NCBI GenBank assembly: GCA_036013505.1
Contig: CP107851.1
Span: 6,160,501 to 6,224,500, forward strand
Source of the DNA: Streptomyces sp. NBC_00510
GTDB lineage: Bacteria > Actinomycetota > Actinomycetes > Streptomycetales > Streptomycetaceae
DNA: 64,000 nucleotides
Reading direction: 5' to 3'
The first letter of the stretch is position 1. Each line of letters begins with the position of its first letter. A program made the position numbers and the translations under genes. Below are positions 47,685 through 56,612 of this stretch, one piece after another. A model generated the notes under the pieces. That model saw nothing but the letters and a program-made list of their open reading frames with translations. It had not been told where the DNA came from and searched no databases.

Positions 47685-49075
47685 TGGAGACCACGTTTGA
47701 TGTCCGGGTCTACAAGATTCTTATCTACAAGGGCAGCCGTAAGACCTCCTACACCGTGCGATGGGTCGTCGCCGGCAAGCCCTTCCGCGAGACGTTCGGC
47801 ACCTCAGCTTTGGCGGACTCCTTCCGCTCGGATCTGGTCTCCGCGACACGCCGGGGTGAGGCCTTCAGCGTCAGCACAGGGCGGCCGGTATCCCACCAGT
47901 CCGGAGCGAGTGCCGTCAACTGGTACGCCTTCGCGATCGAGTTCACCGACGTTCTGTGGCGCCGCACGTCCGGCAACAACCGGAAGAACGTCGCCAAGGC
48001 GCTCATGACCACGACGATTGCCCTGTTCCGTAGTCCTCTGCCCAGCCGCTTCGCTGCCGTGGACGTACGGACCGCGCTGCGGGAGTTCGCCTTCAACACG
48101 AACCGCCGCGGCGAAGCGCCCCCCGAGGTGTCCACGATCCTGCGGTGGGTGGAGCGCAACACCGAGTCGATGGCGGCCTGGGAGGACCCCCGGAAGGTCG
48201 ACGGCGTGCTCCACTCGCTCGCGTCGAAGCTCGACGGCTCGGCCGCTGCGGCGTCCTCGATCAAGCGGAATCGGAGGGTGCTGAACGTGGCCATGGAGTA
48301 CGCCGTGAAGCACGCCGTCCTGCGCACCAATCCTCTTCCGAAGGGTCGGGGTACCGCCCCTCAGACGTCGTCCGCGGTCGACAAGCGATCACTCATTAAC
48401 CCTGACCACGCCGCGAGTCTCCTGGGCTGGATCTGGCGCCGTCCTCGCGGTGGCCGCCGGCTGCACGCCTTCTTCTCCACGCTGTACTACGCGGGGCCCC
48501 GGCCGGAGGAAGCGGTGGCCATGCGTGTCCTGGACGCCCAGCTGCCCGCCGAGGACGACGAAGACCAATGGGGCGAGCTGCTGCTCCACACCGCTCGGCC
48601 GGAGGTGGGGAAGCAGTGGACGGATACCGGCATGGTCCATGAGGTGCGCGGGCTGAAGGGCAGGGCCAAGGACGACACCCGCGTCGTGCCGTGTCGTCCG
48701 GCGCTGACGCGCATCCTGCGGGAGCACGTGAAGGCGGAGGACCTGAAGCCCGGCGATCTGCTCTTCCCCGGGGAGCACGGGGACACCCTCGCGGGGTCGG
48801 TTTTTCGCCGCGCCTGGCGCACCGCTCGGCAGCAGGTGCTCGCGCCGGCAGAGTTCGCCTCGCCGCTCGGCAAGCGCGTCTATGACCTGCGGCATACCTG
48901 CCTGACGTCGTGGCTCAACGCGGGCGTCCCGCCAGCGCAGGTTGCCGAGTGGGCGGGCAACAGCGTCCCCGTCTTGCTTGCCACCTACGCGCGTTGTATC
49001 TCCGGTCAGCTAAGGGATCACCAGAGGCGGATCGAGGCCGGGGGAGACCTCCCCGAGCCGGACGAAGATCGCTGA
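47684..49075 (+). CDS. int: Tyrosine-type site-specific integrase
   Basis: Predicted 463 residues. The catalytic region shows the first Arg in YYAGPRPEEAVAM (Arg273), then KRVYDLRHTCLTSWLNAG (Arg403, His404) and the nucleophile in LLATYARC (Tyr435). The box before the Tyr reads EWAGNSV; His is usual at the Asn426 position, so this enzyme is a variant. The N-terminal part contains a core-binding/SAM-like region and the beta-rich arm-binding start GSRKTSYTVRWVVAGKPF. It lies beside the right attachment site, as expected for the integrase acting on tRNA-Arg(TCT). Confidence 0.93.
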   Translation: METTFDVRVYKILIYKGSRKTSYTVRWVVAGKPFRETFGTSALADSFRSDLVSATRRGEAFSVSTGRPVSHQSGASAVNWYAFAIEFTDVLWRRTSGNNRKNVAKALMTTTIALFRSPLPSRFAAVDVRTALREFAFNTNRRGEAPPEVSTILRWVERNTESMAAWEDPRKVDGVLHSLASKLDGSAAAASSIKRNRRVLNVAMEYAVKHAVLRTNPLPKGRGTAPQTSSAVDKRSLINPDHAASLLGWIWRRPRGGRRLHAFFSTLYYAGPRPEEAVAMRVLDAQLPAEDDEDQWGELLLHTARPEVGKQWTDTGMVHEVRGLKGRAKDDTRVVPCRPALTRILREHVKAEDLKPGDLLFPGEHGDTLAGSVFRRAWRTARQQVLAPAEFASPLGKRVYDLRHTCLTSWLNAGVPPAQVAEWAGNSVPVLLATYARCISGQLRDHQRRIEAGGDLPEPDEDR

Positions 49076-49209
49076 ACCGGTCCCCGGAACTTCGACACGT
49101 ATTCGACAGAGCCACCCGCGCAAACCCGGTGACAGCCGGACGGCGCCGGAGGGTTCCCGTGATCATCCGCGGGTGGTCCGGCGCTGCTCCGCTCCGCGTG
49201 GCGAGGCTC

Positions 49210-49293
49210 TGACCAGCAAAAAAGCCCCTCCATAGGGAGGGGCGCAGTGGGTGCCCCCGGCAGGACTCGAACCTGCGGCCAAGCGCTTAGAAG
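49210..49293 (-). repeat. Right attachment site within tRNA-Arg
   Basis: 84-bp partner of 31436-31519 (two mismatches). It covers the tRNA terminator (CCCCTCC-ATAG-GGAGGGG with T-run on the minus strand, 49217-49243) and the tRNA from its 3' end through the anticodon loop. An arm-like TTCGACACGTATTCGACA lies at 49091-49108 on the element side. Confidence 0.9.
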
Positions 49294-49324
49294 GCGCCTG
49301 CTCTATCCACTGAGCTACGGGGGC
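49252..49324 (-). tRNA. tRNA-Arg (anticodon TCT)
   Basis: 73-nt cloverleaf on the minus strand. Acceptor stem GCCCCCG pairs with CGGGGGC, the D-arm contains AGCTCAGTGGATAGAGC, the anticodon stem/loop is GGCGC-CTTCTAA-GCGCT with anticodon TCT, and the T-arm is GCAGGTTCGAGTCCTGC. Discriminator A; CCA is not encoded. The tRNA serves as integration target and its 3' half is supplied by the element, which preserves function. TATCCT at 49388-49393 (minus strand) could be its -10. Confidence 0.96.
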
Positions 49325-49646
49325 CGGACGTTGGCCGCGACCGAACCCGCCCCTTGTGTCGACGGTTCCGTGACCTTGCCGGGGACAAGGATAGGGCGCG
49401 GCTGATGTGCGGCCGGTTGCTTCGCCTTCATGACACGTTGTGTAGGTTCGGTGAAGCGGTCTGATAATCGCAGGCAGGTGCGAATGTCGCACCAGTTTTG
49501 GCGCCTCAGCCGACGGCTGTTGTGCACTCGTTATGCCGGTGTCTCTTCCGGCCCTTCCGTCCCGTTCCGGCCTTCTTGCGGGCCGAAAGACGTGAACTAG
49601 GCGGAATACGCTTCAAAAACCCATCAAAATGGGGCATTCTGCCACT
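49325..49646. other. Intergenic region between tRNA-Arg and GTPase genes
   Basis: No gene supported. It should carry the divergent promoters of the tRNA (minus) and the GTPase pair (plus). AT-richer patches lie at 49430-49480 and 49605-49630. Confidence 0.4.
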
Positions 49647-51296
49647 GTGGCGATCTTGGATGTACGGCCCGAACTCCTCGACGCGCTGTCGGCGCTGCGC
49701 GACCGCGTCGCGGACGCGCGCTTTCCCCTCCCCCTTCCCGGAGCCGAGCGGGCCCGCCGCACACGTCAAGAGCTGCTGGCGCAGCTCGACGACTACCTGG
49801 TGCCCCGGCTGAAGGCGCCCGAAGCGCCGCTGCTGGCCGTGGTGGGCGGTTCGACGGGAGCGGGGAAGTCCACGCTCGTGAACTCGCTGATCGGGCGGCG
49901 GGTGAGTGACGCGGGCGTGCTGCGTCCCACGACGCGCACACCGGTGCTGGTGTGCCACCCCCAGGACCGCGCGTGGTTCGCCGATCCGCGGGTGCTGCCG
50001 GGCCTGGCCCGCGCCTGGGCACCGCGCCCCAGGACCGCGGCCGACGCCGACGGGGAGGAGAGGCCGGACGGGAACGACGAGGAACGCGAGGCGGAGGAGA
50101 CCAGGCTGTGGCTGCGCCTGGAGACCGACGACACGCTGCCGCGCGGACTCGCCCTGCTGGACGCGCCCGACATCGACTCCCTCGTCTCCCGCAACCGCGA
50201 GCTCGCCGCAGAACTGCTCTGCGCGGCCGACATCTGGATCCTGGTGACCACCGCGTCGCGCTACGCCGACGCCGTGCCCTGGCACCTGCTGCGTACGGCC
50301 AAGGAGTACGACGTCACCCTGGCCACCGTCCTGGACCGGGTGCCGCACCAGATCGCCGAGGACGTCTCGCAGCACTACGCGGCCCTGCTGACCCGGGCCG
50401 GGCTCGGGGACGTGCCGCGGTTCACCGTCCCGGAACTGCCCGAGTCCGCGGGGGCCGGCGGGCTGCTGCCGCACACCGCGGTGGCGGCGCTCGGCAGCTG
50501 GCTCGCGCACTGCGCCGAGGACCCGGCCGCGCGGCACCAGGCGGCACGGCGCACCGTGTCCGGGGTGCTCGGCTCGCTCGGCAACCGGCTCCCGGAGCTG
50601 GCCGGCGCCTCGGCCGCGCAGCACGCCGCCGCGGTACGTCTGACCCGCCACGTGGACAAGGCCTACGACGAGGCCGAGTCGCGCGTGCAGGAGGCCGTCG
50701 GCGCCGGGGCGCTGCTCGCCGGGGACGCCCTGGCCAGCTGGCGCGGCTACCCCGACTGCGGTCCTGCGGCCCTGCTGTGCGCCCTCGCCGAGAGCCTGGC
50801 GGTCCAGCTGCGCACCGAGGTCGCGACGGCGGACGAGCGGACCCTCGACGCCTGGCGTGGCGACCGCGCGGGCGCCGTCCTGACGGAGGACGCCGACCCG
50901 GAGGCGGCCGCCGACGACGCCGCCGAGCGGATCGAGGACGCCGTCGACACCTGGGGGTTCACGGTGAACCGCCTCGCGCACCAGTCGGTGCACGGCAGCG
51001 CGGAGGGCGTCGACCCGCAGCACGCGGCGGCACTGATCGCGGTCGCCGTGCTCGGCGGCCGCAAGGGCACGGTCGCGGGCGAGCGGCTCGCCTCCCTGGT
51101 CGGCGCGCAGGCGGCGCTGCGGGCGGGCGACCGGGCGCGCGAGGAGCTGGACCGGCTCGTCGGCGACGTGCTCGACGCGGAGCGGGAACTGCGGGCGCTC
51201 CCGGTGGACGCGCTGGATGTGACGGCGGCCCAGCAGGCGTCGCTGATCGCGGAGCTTTCGGTCGTGCAGAAGTCGTACGGACTCCAGGAGAGGTGA
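49647..51296 (+). CDS. Dynamin-like GTPase, first of a pair
   Basis: Predicted 549 residues. The P-loop is VVGGSTGAGKSTLVNSLIGR near residue 66, switch I Thr lies in RPTTRTPV, the G3-like LALLDAPDIDSL follows a charged Glu/Asp-rich insertion, and the C-terminal half is long helices rich in Ala/Arg/Glu. This matches actinobacterial dynamin-like GTPases, which come as adjacent non-identical pairs. The DynA/DynB pair in Streptomyces acts in sporulation septation, but this pair looks like a different, YfjP-associated one. GTG 49647 gives the expected ILDVRPELLDALSALRDRV start; ATG 49629 adds six residues. Four bases separate it from the partner. Confidence 0.85.
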   Translation: MAILDVRPELLDALSALRDRVADARFPLPLPGAERARRTRQELLAQLDDYLVPRLKAPEAPLLAVVGGSTGAGKSTLVNSLIGRRVSDAGVLRPTTRTPVLVCHPQDRAWFADPRVLPGLARAWAPRPRTAADADGEERPDGNDEEREAEETRLWLRLETDDTLPRGLALLDAPDIDSLVSRNRELAAELLCAADIWILVTTASRYADAVPWHLLRTAKEYDVTLATVLDRVPHQIAEDVSQHYAALLTRAGLGDVPRFTVPELPESAGAGGLLPHTAVAALGSWLAHCAEDPAARHQAARRTVSGVLGSLGNRLPELAGASAAQHAAAVRLTRHVDKAYDEAESRVQEAVGAGALLAGDALASWRGYPDCGPAALLCALAESLAVQLRTEVATADERTLDAWRGDRAGAVLTEDADPEAAADDAAERIEDAVDTWGFTVNRLAHQSVHGSAEGVDPQHAAALIAVAVLGGRKGTVAGERLASLVGAQAALRAGDRAREELDRLVGDVLDAERELRALPVDALDVTAAQQASLIAELSVVQKSYGLQER

Positions 51297-51300
51297 TCAG

Positions 51301-52899
51301 GTGCTCACAGAGCGGGTGGACGCCCTGTCGGAACTGCTCGGGCTGTCGCGCACCCGCGTGAGCCACGAGGCGCTCGACGGGGCCGGGGAACTGCTGGAAC
51401 GGGTCGGCGACCGGCGCCGGCTCTCCGCGGACCACACGGTGGTGGCGCTGGCGGGGGCGACGGGCAGCGGGAAGTCGTCCCTGTTCAACGCGCTGACCGG
51501 CCTGGAACTGTCGCGGATCGGCGTCCGCCGGCCCACCACCTCGGCGCCGGTCGCCTGTGCCTGGGACCCCCGGGGCGCCTCCGGGCTGCTGGACCGGCTC
51601 GGCATCGGCCCCAAGGCGCGGTTCGCCCGGCACAGCGCCCTGGACGCGGTGGCGGAACGGACGGACGACGGGCCCGCCGGCCTGGTCCTGCTCGACCTGC
51701 CGGACCACGACTCGGCGGCGACCGCCCACCGCGACCAGGTGGACCGGGTGCTGAAGCTCGTCGACGTGATCGTGTGGGTGCTCGACCCGGAGAAGTACGC
51801 GGACGCGGCGCTGCACGAGCGCTACCTGCGGCCGCTGGCCGGGCACGCCGACGTGACCGTCGTCGTCCTCAACCAGATCGACCGGCTCCCGGAGGAGGCC
51901 GTCGAGCAGGTCCTGGACGACCTGCGGCGGCTGCTCGACGACGACGGGCTCGCCGTCGGCGAGCACGGCGAGGACGGCGCCATGGTGCTGGCCACCTCGG
52001 CGCTGAACGGTGACGGCGTGCCGGAGCTGCGGGCGGCCATCGGCCAGGTCGTGGCGGAGCGCGCGGCTGCGAGCCGGCGGTTGTCCGCGGACGTGGACGG
52101 GCTCGCCGAGCGGCTGCGGCCGCTGTACGTCGCCGAGGGGATGACGGGGCTCACCGACCGGTCCCGCGAGGACTTCACGGCGAGCCTCGCCCACGCCGTG
52201 GGCGCCGCGGCGGCGGGCCGGGTGGCGGAGCGCACCTGGGCCAGGGCCGCCGAGGAGGCGTGCGGCACTCCGTGGCGGCGGCTGCGCCGCGGACGCGGCG
52301 TCGGTCTGCGCGACGGCGCCCTCGACGGCCGCCGTCCGGCGCTGTCGGCGTCCCGTGCGTCGGTCGACGAGGCGGTGCGCGCGGTCGCGGCGGAGGCCGT
52401 CGAGGGGTTGCCCGCTCCCTGGGCGCAGGCGGTACGGGAAGCCGCGCGCCGCGGTGGCCGCACGCTCCCGGAGGCGCTGGACGCGACGGTGGAGCGGGTG
52501 GCGCCGGACGAGCCGCTGCGCCCCCGGTGGTGGACGGTGGTCGGTACGGCGCAGTGGCTGCTGGCGCTGCTCGCGACGGTGGCGCTGGCGTCGGGGATCG
52601 TGACGGCGGCAGGCGCGTTGCGGCTGCCGTGGTGGCTGCCGCCCGCGCTGCTGGCCGTGGGCGCACTGGGCGGTCCGCTGCTCACCCGGGTGAGCCGGTT
52701 CGCGGCCCGCGGCCCGGCCCGGCGGCACGGCCAGGCCGCGGAGCGGCGGATGGCCGACGCGGCGGCCGACTGCGGGCGGGCGCGGGTGCTGGAACCGCTG
52801 GCGGCGGAATTGCTGCGCTACCGGGAAGTGCGGGAACAGTACGGGGTGCTCTCTGGAAACCACTTCCGGGTGACGGAGTTGTCCACAACAGGCCAGTAA
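51301..52899 (+). CDS. YfjP-like GTPase with C-terminal membrane helices, second of a pair
   Basis: Predicted 532 residues. P-loop VALAGATGSGKSSLFNALTG near residue 50, RRPTTSAPVACAW (switch I), LVLLDLPDHDS (G3), VVVLNQIDRLP (NQxD in place of NKxD) and TSALNGDGVPELR (G5). Two hydrophobic helices near residues 420-460 (WLLALLATVALASGIVTAAG, WWLPPALLAVGALGGPLL) would anchor it in the membrane. Cotranscribed with the soluble GTPase upstream, so the two probably form a hetero-oligomer working at the membrane. GTG start with GGAGAGG upstream. Confidence 0.88.
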   Translation: MLTERVDALSELLGLSRTRVSHEALDGAGELLERVGDRRRLSADHTVVALAGATGSGKSSLFNALTGLELSRIGVRRPTTSAPVACAWDPRGASGLLDRLGIGPKARFARHSALDAVAERTDDGPAGLVLLDLPDHDSAATAHRDQVDRVLKLVDVIVWVLDPEKYADAALHERYLRPLAGHADVTVVVLNQIDRLPEEAVEQVLDDLRRLLDDDGLAVGEHGEDGAMVLATSALNGDGVPELRAAIGQVVAERAAASRRLSADVDGLAERLRPLYVAEGMTGLTDRSREDFTASLAHAVGAAAAGRVAERTWARAAEEACGTPWRRLRRGRGVGLRDGALDGRRPALSASRASVDEAVRAVAAEAVEGLPAPWAQAVREAARRGGRTLPEALDATVERVAPDEPLRPRWWTVVGTAQWLLALLATVALASGIVTAAGALRLPWWLPPALLAVGALGGPLLTRVSRFAARGPARRHGQAAERRMADAAADCGRARVLEPLAAELLRYREVREQYGVLSGNHFRVTELSTTGQ

Positions 52900-53013
52900 T
52901 CCACAGGTTGAATCCCATTTCTCCACGGAGGGCGCGGCGGGCGCACCATGGAGCCATCGCGGGGCCGGCGGCAGGGGGCCGCCGGCCGGCGACGGCAACG
53001 GGGAGCATCGGCA

Positions 53014-53457
53014 ATGAACGAGACACTGGTCACCGTCGTGGGGAATGTCGCGACCAGGCCGGAATTCCGGAAGACGCCCACGGGCGTGCCGGTCGCCAGG
53101 TTCCGGCTGGCGACGACCGCGCGCCGCTGGGACCGGGAGCGCGGCGGCTGGTCCGACGGGCACACCAGCTTCTACACGGTGTGGGCCTGGCGGCAGCTGG
53201 GGGAGAACGTGGTGGCATCGGTCGGGGTCGGCGAACCGCTGCTCGTCCAGGGACGCCTGAGGGTGCGTGAGGAGGAGCGCGACGGCCAGCGCTGGATCTC
53301 CGCCGACGTCGACGCGATCGCCTGCGGCCACGATCTGACGCGCGGCACCTCGGCGTTCCGGCGGGTGTCCGTGGGCCGCCCGGAACTGATGGTTCCGAAT
53401 TCCGCCGCGGGTGCCGGGGAGCCGCTCGCTGATCCGCTGGCCGCCCTGTCCGGATAA
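53014..53457 (+). CDS. ssb: Single-stranded DNA-binding protein
   Basis: Predicted 147 residues with an OB fold: NETLVTVVGNVATRPEFRKT, PVARFRLATTARRWDRERGG, TSFYTVWAWRQLGENVVASV, GEPLLVQGRLRV. Its tail (DPLAALSG) lacks the DDDIPF tip of the main SSB, so it is a secondary, non-housekeeping SSB. In other Streptomyces a second SSB is used during sporulation. ATG 53014 with GGGGAG upstream; 114 bases after the GTPase pair and on the same strand, so possibly in one transcript. Confidence 0.9.
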   Translation: MNETLVTVVGNVATRPEFRKTPTGVPVARFRLATTARRWDRERGGWSDGHTSFYTVWAWRQLGENVVASVGVGEPLLVQGRLRVREEERDGQRWISADVDAIACGHDLTRGTSAFRRVSVGRPELMVPNSAAGAGEPLADPLAALSG

Positions 53458-53690
53458 GCCGGACAGCTGGGCATTCGCCCGGTGGTAAAACGTCGATGAT
53501 TTATCGACAATTTCACGTCTATGCCTACGCGCGGGTAACGATTGCGATTCGAATACCCGGGCGGCCGTGAATCCTGGTGGCTTTGGTGCGGTTGGTTCCT
53601 AGGATTCTGCGGAACCCCGGCTTTCCGCGGGGATCCACAGCTGTCGGCGAGGTGTACCCCCACGACCAGCCTCGCCCGGAGGGGAAATTC

Positions 53691-55100
53691 ATGTTCACTG
53701 TACGGAGGCGGGGAGCTGCCCGTCTTGCCGTAGCGATGGTGGCCTCAGGCCTCCTCGCCGCGGGTTCCATAGCCGTTGCCGGGTCCGCCATCGCGGACGA
53801 CGCGACCCCCACCGCGCCCGGTGCGACGGCGACGCTCGGCGGTCTGAAGACCTTCGGCGAGGCCGTCATCAATGAAGGCGGCAAGGAGGACCCGGTCAGC
53901 GCCGGACTCTTCGAGATGTCCGTCGAGGGCGGTGGCACGATCCAGACGTACTGCATCGACCTGCACAACCCGACCCAGGACAACGCCGCCTACAAGGAGG
54001 TCTCCTGGGACGAGTCGAGCCTCCACGACAACGCGGACGCCGGCAAGATCAACTGGATTCTGCAGAACTCCTACCCGCAGGTGAACGACCTCGCGGCGCT
54101 GCAGAAGACCGCGGCCCTGTCCGGCCCCCTCACCGACAAGCTCGCCGCCGCGGGTACCCAGGTGGCCATCTGGCGCTTCTCCGACAAGGCCGACGTGACG
54201 GCGGTCGACCCGGTCGCCGAGGAGCTCGCGGACTGGCTGGAGGACCACGCCAAGGACCTCCGGGAGCCCGCGGCGTCGCTGACCCTCGACCCGCCGGCGG
54301 TCTCCGGCAAGGCCGGTGACCTGCTCGGTCCGATCACCGTCCACACCAACGCCTCCACCGTCCAGGTGAGCCCCGCGCCCAGCAACCCCTCCGGCGTCAA
54401 GGTCACCGACAAGAACGGCACCGCGGTCACCTCCGCCAAGGACGGCGACGAGGTCTACTTCGACGTCGAGGCCGGCACCCCCGACGGCACGACCTCGCTG
54501 ACCGCCACCGCGAACACCAAGCTCCCGGTCGGCCGCGCGTTCACGGGCGTCAACAGCACCACGCAGGTCCAGATCCTCGCCGGCTCCAGCGACAGCTCCG
54601 TCTCCGCGACGGCCACCGGCACCTGGGCCGCCAAGGGCCCGATCCCGGCGGTCTCCGCCGAGGTCAACTGCGCCAAGAACGGCCTGGACGTGACGGCCGC
54701 CAACGAGGGTGACAAGCCGTTCACCTTCACGCTGGCCGACAAGGAGTACACGGTCGAGGCCGGAAAGTCCGAGACCATCACCGTGCCGGTGGCCGAGGAC
54801 CAGCACTACAAGGTCACCATCACCGGCCCCGAGGGCTTCGAGAAGACCTTCGAGGGCGTCCTCGACTGCGAGACCGCCGGCAACGGCGGTGGCACCCCGT
54901 CCTCCTCGCCCAGCCCGGCCACGGCCGGCGGCTCCGAGGGCACCGGTGACACCGGCTCCACCACCGGCGGCGACCTCGCCGAGACCGGTTCGAGCAGCGC
55001 CACCCCGGTGATCGCCGGCATCGCGATCGCCCTGGTCGTCCTCGGTGGCGGCGCGGTCTTCTTCCTCCGCAAGAAGAAGGCGGCCCCGTCCGCCGAGTGA
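53691..55100 (+). CDS. Thioester (Cys-Gln) surface protein with LAETG wall anchor
   Basis: Predicted 469 residues: signal peptide to about 37, a thioester domain with Cys in TIQTYCIDLHNPT and partner Gln in AAGTQVAIWRFSD, two beta domains (about 190-420), a Ser/Gly/Thr linker and the sorting signal DLAETGSSS, a hydrophobic helix and RKKKAAPSAE. The internal Cys-Gln thioester lets such proteins bind targets covalently. LAETG is the class E sortase form. The length and layout match known actinobacterial thioester adhesins. ATG follows GGAGGGG. Followed by a strong terminator, so monocistronic. Confidence 0.9.
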   Translation: MFTVRRRGAARLAVAMVASGLLAAGSIAVAGSAIADDATPTAPGATATLGGLKTFGEAVINEGGKEDPVSAGLFEMSVEGGGTIQTYCIDLHNPTQDNAAYKEVSWDESSLHDNADAGKINWILQNSYPQVNDLAALQKTAALSGPLTDKLAAAGTQVAIWRFSDKADVTAVDPVAEELADWLEDHAKDLREPAASLTLDPPAVSGKAGDLLGPITVHTNASTVQVSPAPSNPSGVKVTDKNGTAVTSAKDGDEVYFDVEAGTPDGTTSLTATANTKLPVGRAFTGVNSTTQVQILAGSSDSSVSATATGTWAAKGPIPAVSAEVNCAKNGLDVTAANEGDKPFTFTLADKEYTVEAGKSETITVPVAEDQHYKVTITGPEGFEKTFEGVLDCETAGNGGGTPSSSPSPATAGGSEGTGDTGSTTGGDLAETGSSSATPVIAGIAIALVVLGGGAVFFLRKKKAAPSAE

Positions 55101-55129
55101 GCTGACACCACTGGCCGCTCCTGAGTGAA

Positions 55130-55159
55130 GGGGGCGGAGGTCGACAGACCTCCGCCCCC
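55130..55159 (+). terminator. Terminator after the thioester surface protein
   Basis: GGGGGCGGAGGT and ACCTCCGCCCCC form a perfect 12-bp stem with a six-base loop, 30 bases past the stop and followed by TT. Confidence 0.88.
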
Positions 55160-55342
55160 TTCGCCGTTCCGCGGCACGCACGGACGCCCGGAACAGGTCT
55201 GCGGGTCCACCCCGACCGCGGACAGCGGCTTGGCGGCGCCGCCGCATGAGCCGACGATCAGGCGTCGTTCGACATCTGGTCGGGGGTGCGGGCGGGTCCG
55301 CGTGGGCGACGAGGCCGAGTGCGACCGGGGCGGTGCCGCGAC

Positions 55343-55372
55343 GTCCCCCTCGGAGTGATCTCCGAGGGGGAC
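55343..55372 (-). terminator. Terminator after rpoA
   Basis: GTCCCCCTCGGAG and CTCCGAGGGGGAC form a perfect 13-bp stem with a TGAT loop, 16 bases beyond the rpoA stop. It may work on both strands. Confidence 0.85.
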
Positions 55373-55388
55373 GCCACGTGGCACGGGC

Positions 55389-56405
55389 TCAGTACTGTTC
55401 GGTCTCCACGAAACCGGCGTCCGCGCCGTCGTCCGCGCCGAAGGCGGCGGCGGTCGGGTCGAATCCGGGCGGGCTGTCCTTGAGGGCCAGGCCCAGGCCG
55501 GCCAGCTTCGCCTTGACCTCGTCGATCGACTTCGCACCGAAGTTGCGGATGTCGAGCAGGTCGGCCTCGGAGCGCGCCAGCAGCTCACCCACCGAGTGAA
55601 CGCCCTCGCGCTTGAGGCAGTTGTAGGAACGGACGGTGAGCTCGAGCTCCTCGATCGGCAGCGCCATGTCGGCGGCGAGCGCGGCGTCCGTGGGGGACGG
55701 GCCCATGTCGATGCCCTCGGCGTCGACGTTCAGCTCGCGGGCGAGACCGAACAGCTCGACGAGGGTCTTGCCGGCCGAGGCCATGGCGTCGCGGGGACGC
55801 ATGGCCTGCTTGGTCTCGACGTCGACGATCAGCTTGTCGAAGTCGGTGCGCTGCTCGACACGGGTCGCCTCGACCTTGTAGGTGACCTTGAGCACGGGGC
55901 TGTAGATGGAGTCGACCGGGATGCGGCCGATCTCCTGGCCCTGCTGCTTGTTCTGGACGGCCGAGACGTAGCCGCGACCGCGCTCGACGGTCAGCTCCAC
56001 CTCCAGCTTGCCCTTGCCGTTCAGGGTGGCCAGGACGAGGTCGGGGTTGTGCACCTCGACTCCGGCCGGGGGCGCGATGTCGGCGGCGGTGACGACGCCG
56101 GGGCCCTGCTTGCGCAGGTACATCACGACGGGCTCGTCGTGCTCCGAGGAGACGACGAGCTGCTTGATGTTGAGGATGAGGTCGGTGACGTCCTCCTTGA
56201 CACCCGGCACGGTGGTGAACTCGTGCAGGACGCCGTCGACCCGGATCGAGGTGACGGCGGCACCCGGGATCGACGACAGGAGGGTGCGGCGGAGCGAGTT
56301 GCCGAGGGTGTAGCCGAAGCCCGGCTCCAGCGGCTCGATCACGAACCGGGAACGGAACTCGTCGACGACCTCTTCGGTCAGTGAGGGACGCTGAGCAATC
56401 AGCAC
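55389..56405 (-). CDS. rpoA: RNA polymerase alpha subunit
   Basis: Predicted 338 residues. The N-terminal assembly domain begins MLIAQRPSLTEEVVDEFRSR and continues FGYTLGNSLRRTLLSSIPG. The C-terminal DNA/activator-binding domain has SYNCLKREGVHSVGELLARS and IRNFGAKSIDEVKAKLAGLG. Length and sequence match Streptomyces RpoA closely, with no broken motif. GTG start with GGAGG nine bases upstream. Oddly, the usual neighbours (rpsM, rpsK, rpsD, rplQ) are absent: a surface protein lies on one side and small unrelated genes on the other, with its own terminator. It is therefore either relocated or an extra copy. Confidence 0.96.
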   Translation of the reverse strand: MLIAQRPSLTEEVVDEFRSRFVIEPLEPGFGYTLGNSLRRTLLSSIPGAAVTSIRVDGVLHEFTTVPGVKEDVTDLILNIKQLVVSSEHDEPVVMYLRKQGPGVVTAADIAPPAGVEVHNPDLVLATLNGKGKLEVELTVERGRGYVSAVQNKQQGQEIGRIPVDSIYSPVLKVTYKVEATRVEQRTDFDKLIVDVETKQAMRPRDAMASAGKTLVELFGLARELNVDAEGIDMGPSPTDAALAADMALPIEELELTVRSYNCLKREGVHSVGELLARSEADLLDIRNFGAKSIDEVKAKLAGLGLALKDSPPGFDPTAAAFGADDGADAGFVETEQY

Positions 56406-56612
56406 GGGGTATTGCCTCCAGTGTTTGGCGCCCGCTATGTGACGCCGTAGACACCATGAAGGGTACGGGTGCTACGGCCTCCCGCGTGGCTGACCCGCCC
56501 GTCCGCCGGTCGGTCGGCGGCCCGGCGCCTGCTGGCGCCGAGTACAACGATCAGCTATCCGTGCCCCCGAGAGTCAGCCACTGGGGCATTTCGTGGGTGC
56601 ATACTGGGGGCA

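Larger units (their letters stand above)
31436..49293. mobile_element. pSAM2-type integrative and conjugative element (AICE) in tRNA-Arg(TCT)
   Basis: An 84-bp repeat with two mismatches bounds the element: 31436-31519 and 49210-49293. At the right end it completes an intact tRNA-Arg beside the integrase gene. At the left it is the displaced tRNA 3' end plus terminator. The right 9 kb holds the conserved backbone: Pif-like NUDIX, KorSA-like GntR, SCO3933-type regulator, FtsK-like Tra, Spd proteins, Rep, Xis and Int, all reading toward the right end except pif. The left 9 kb is accessory DNA with relics and defence-like genes. Internal att-like relics suggest a composite origin, so the core element may have been smaller. 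Confidence 0.9.
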
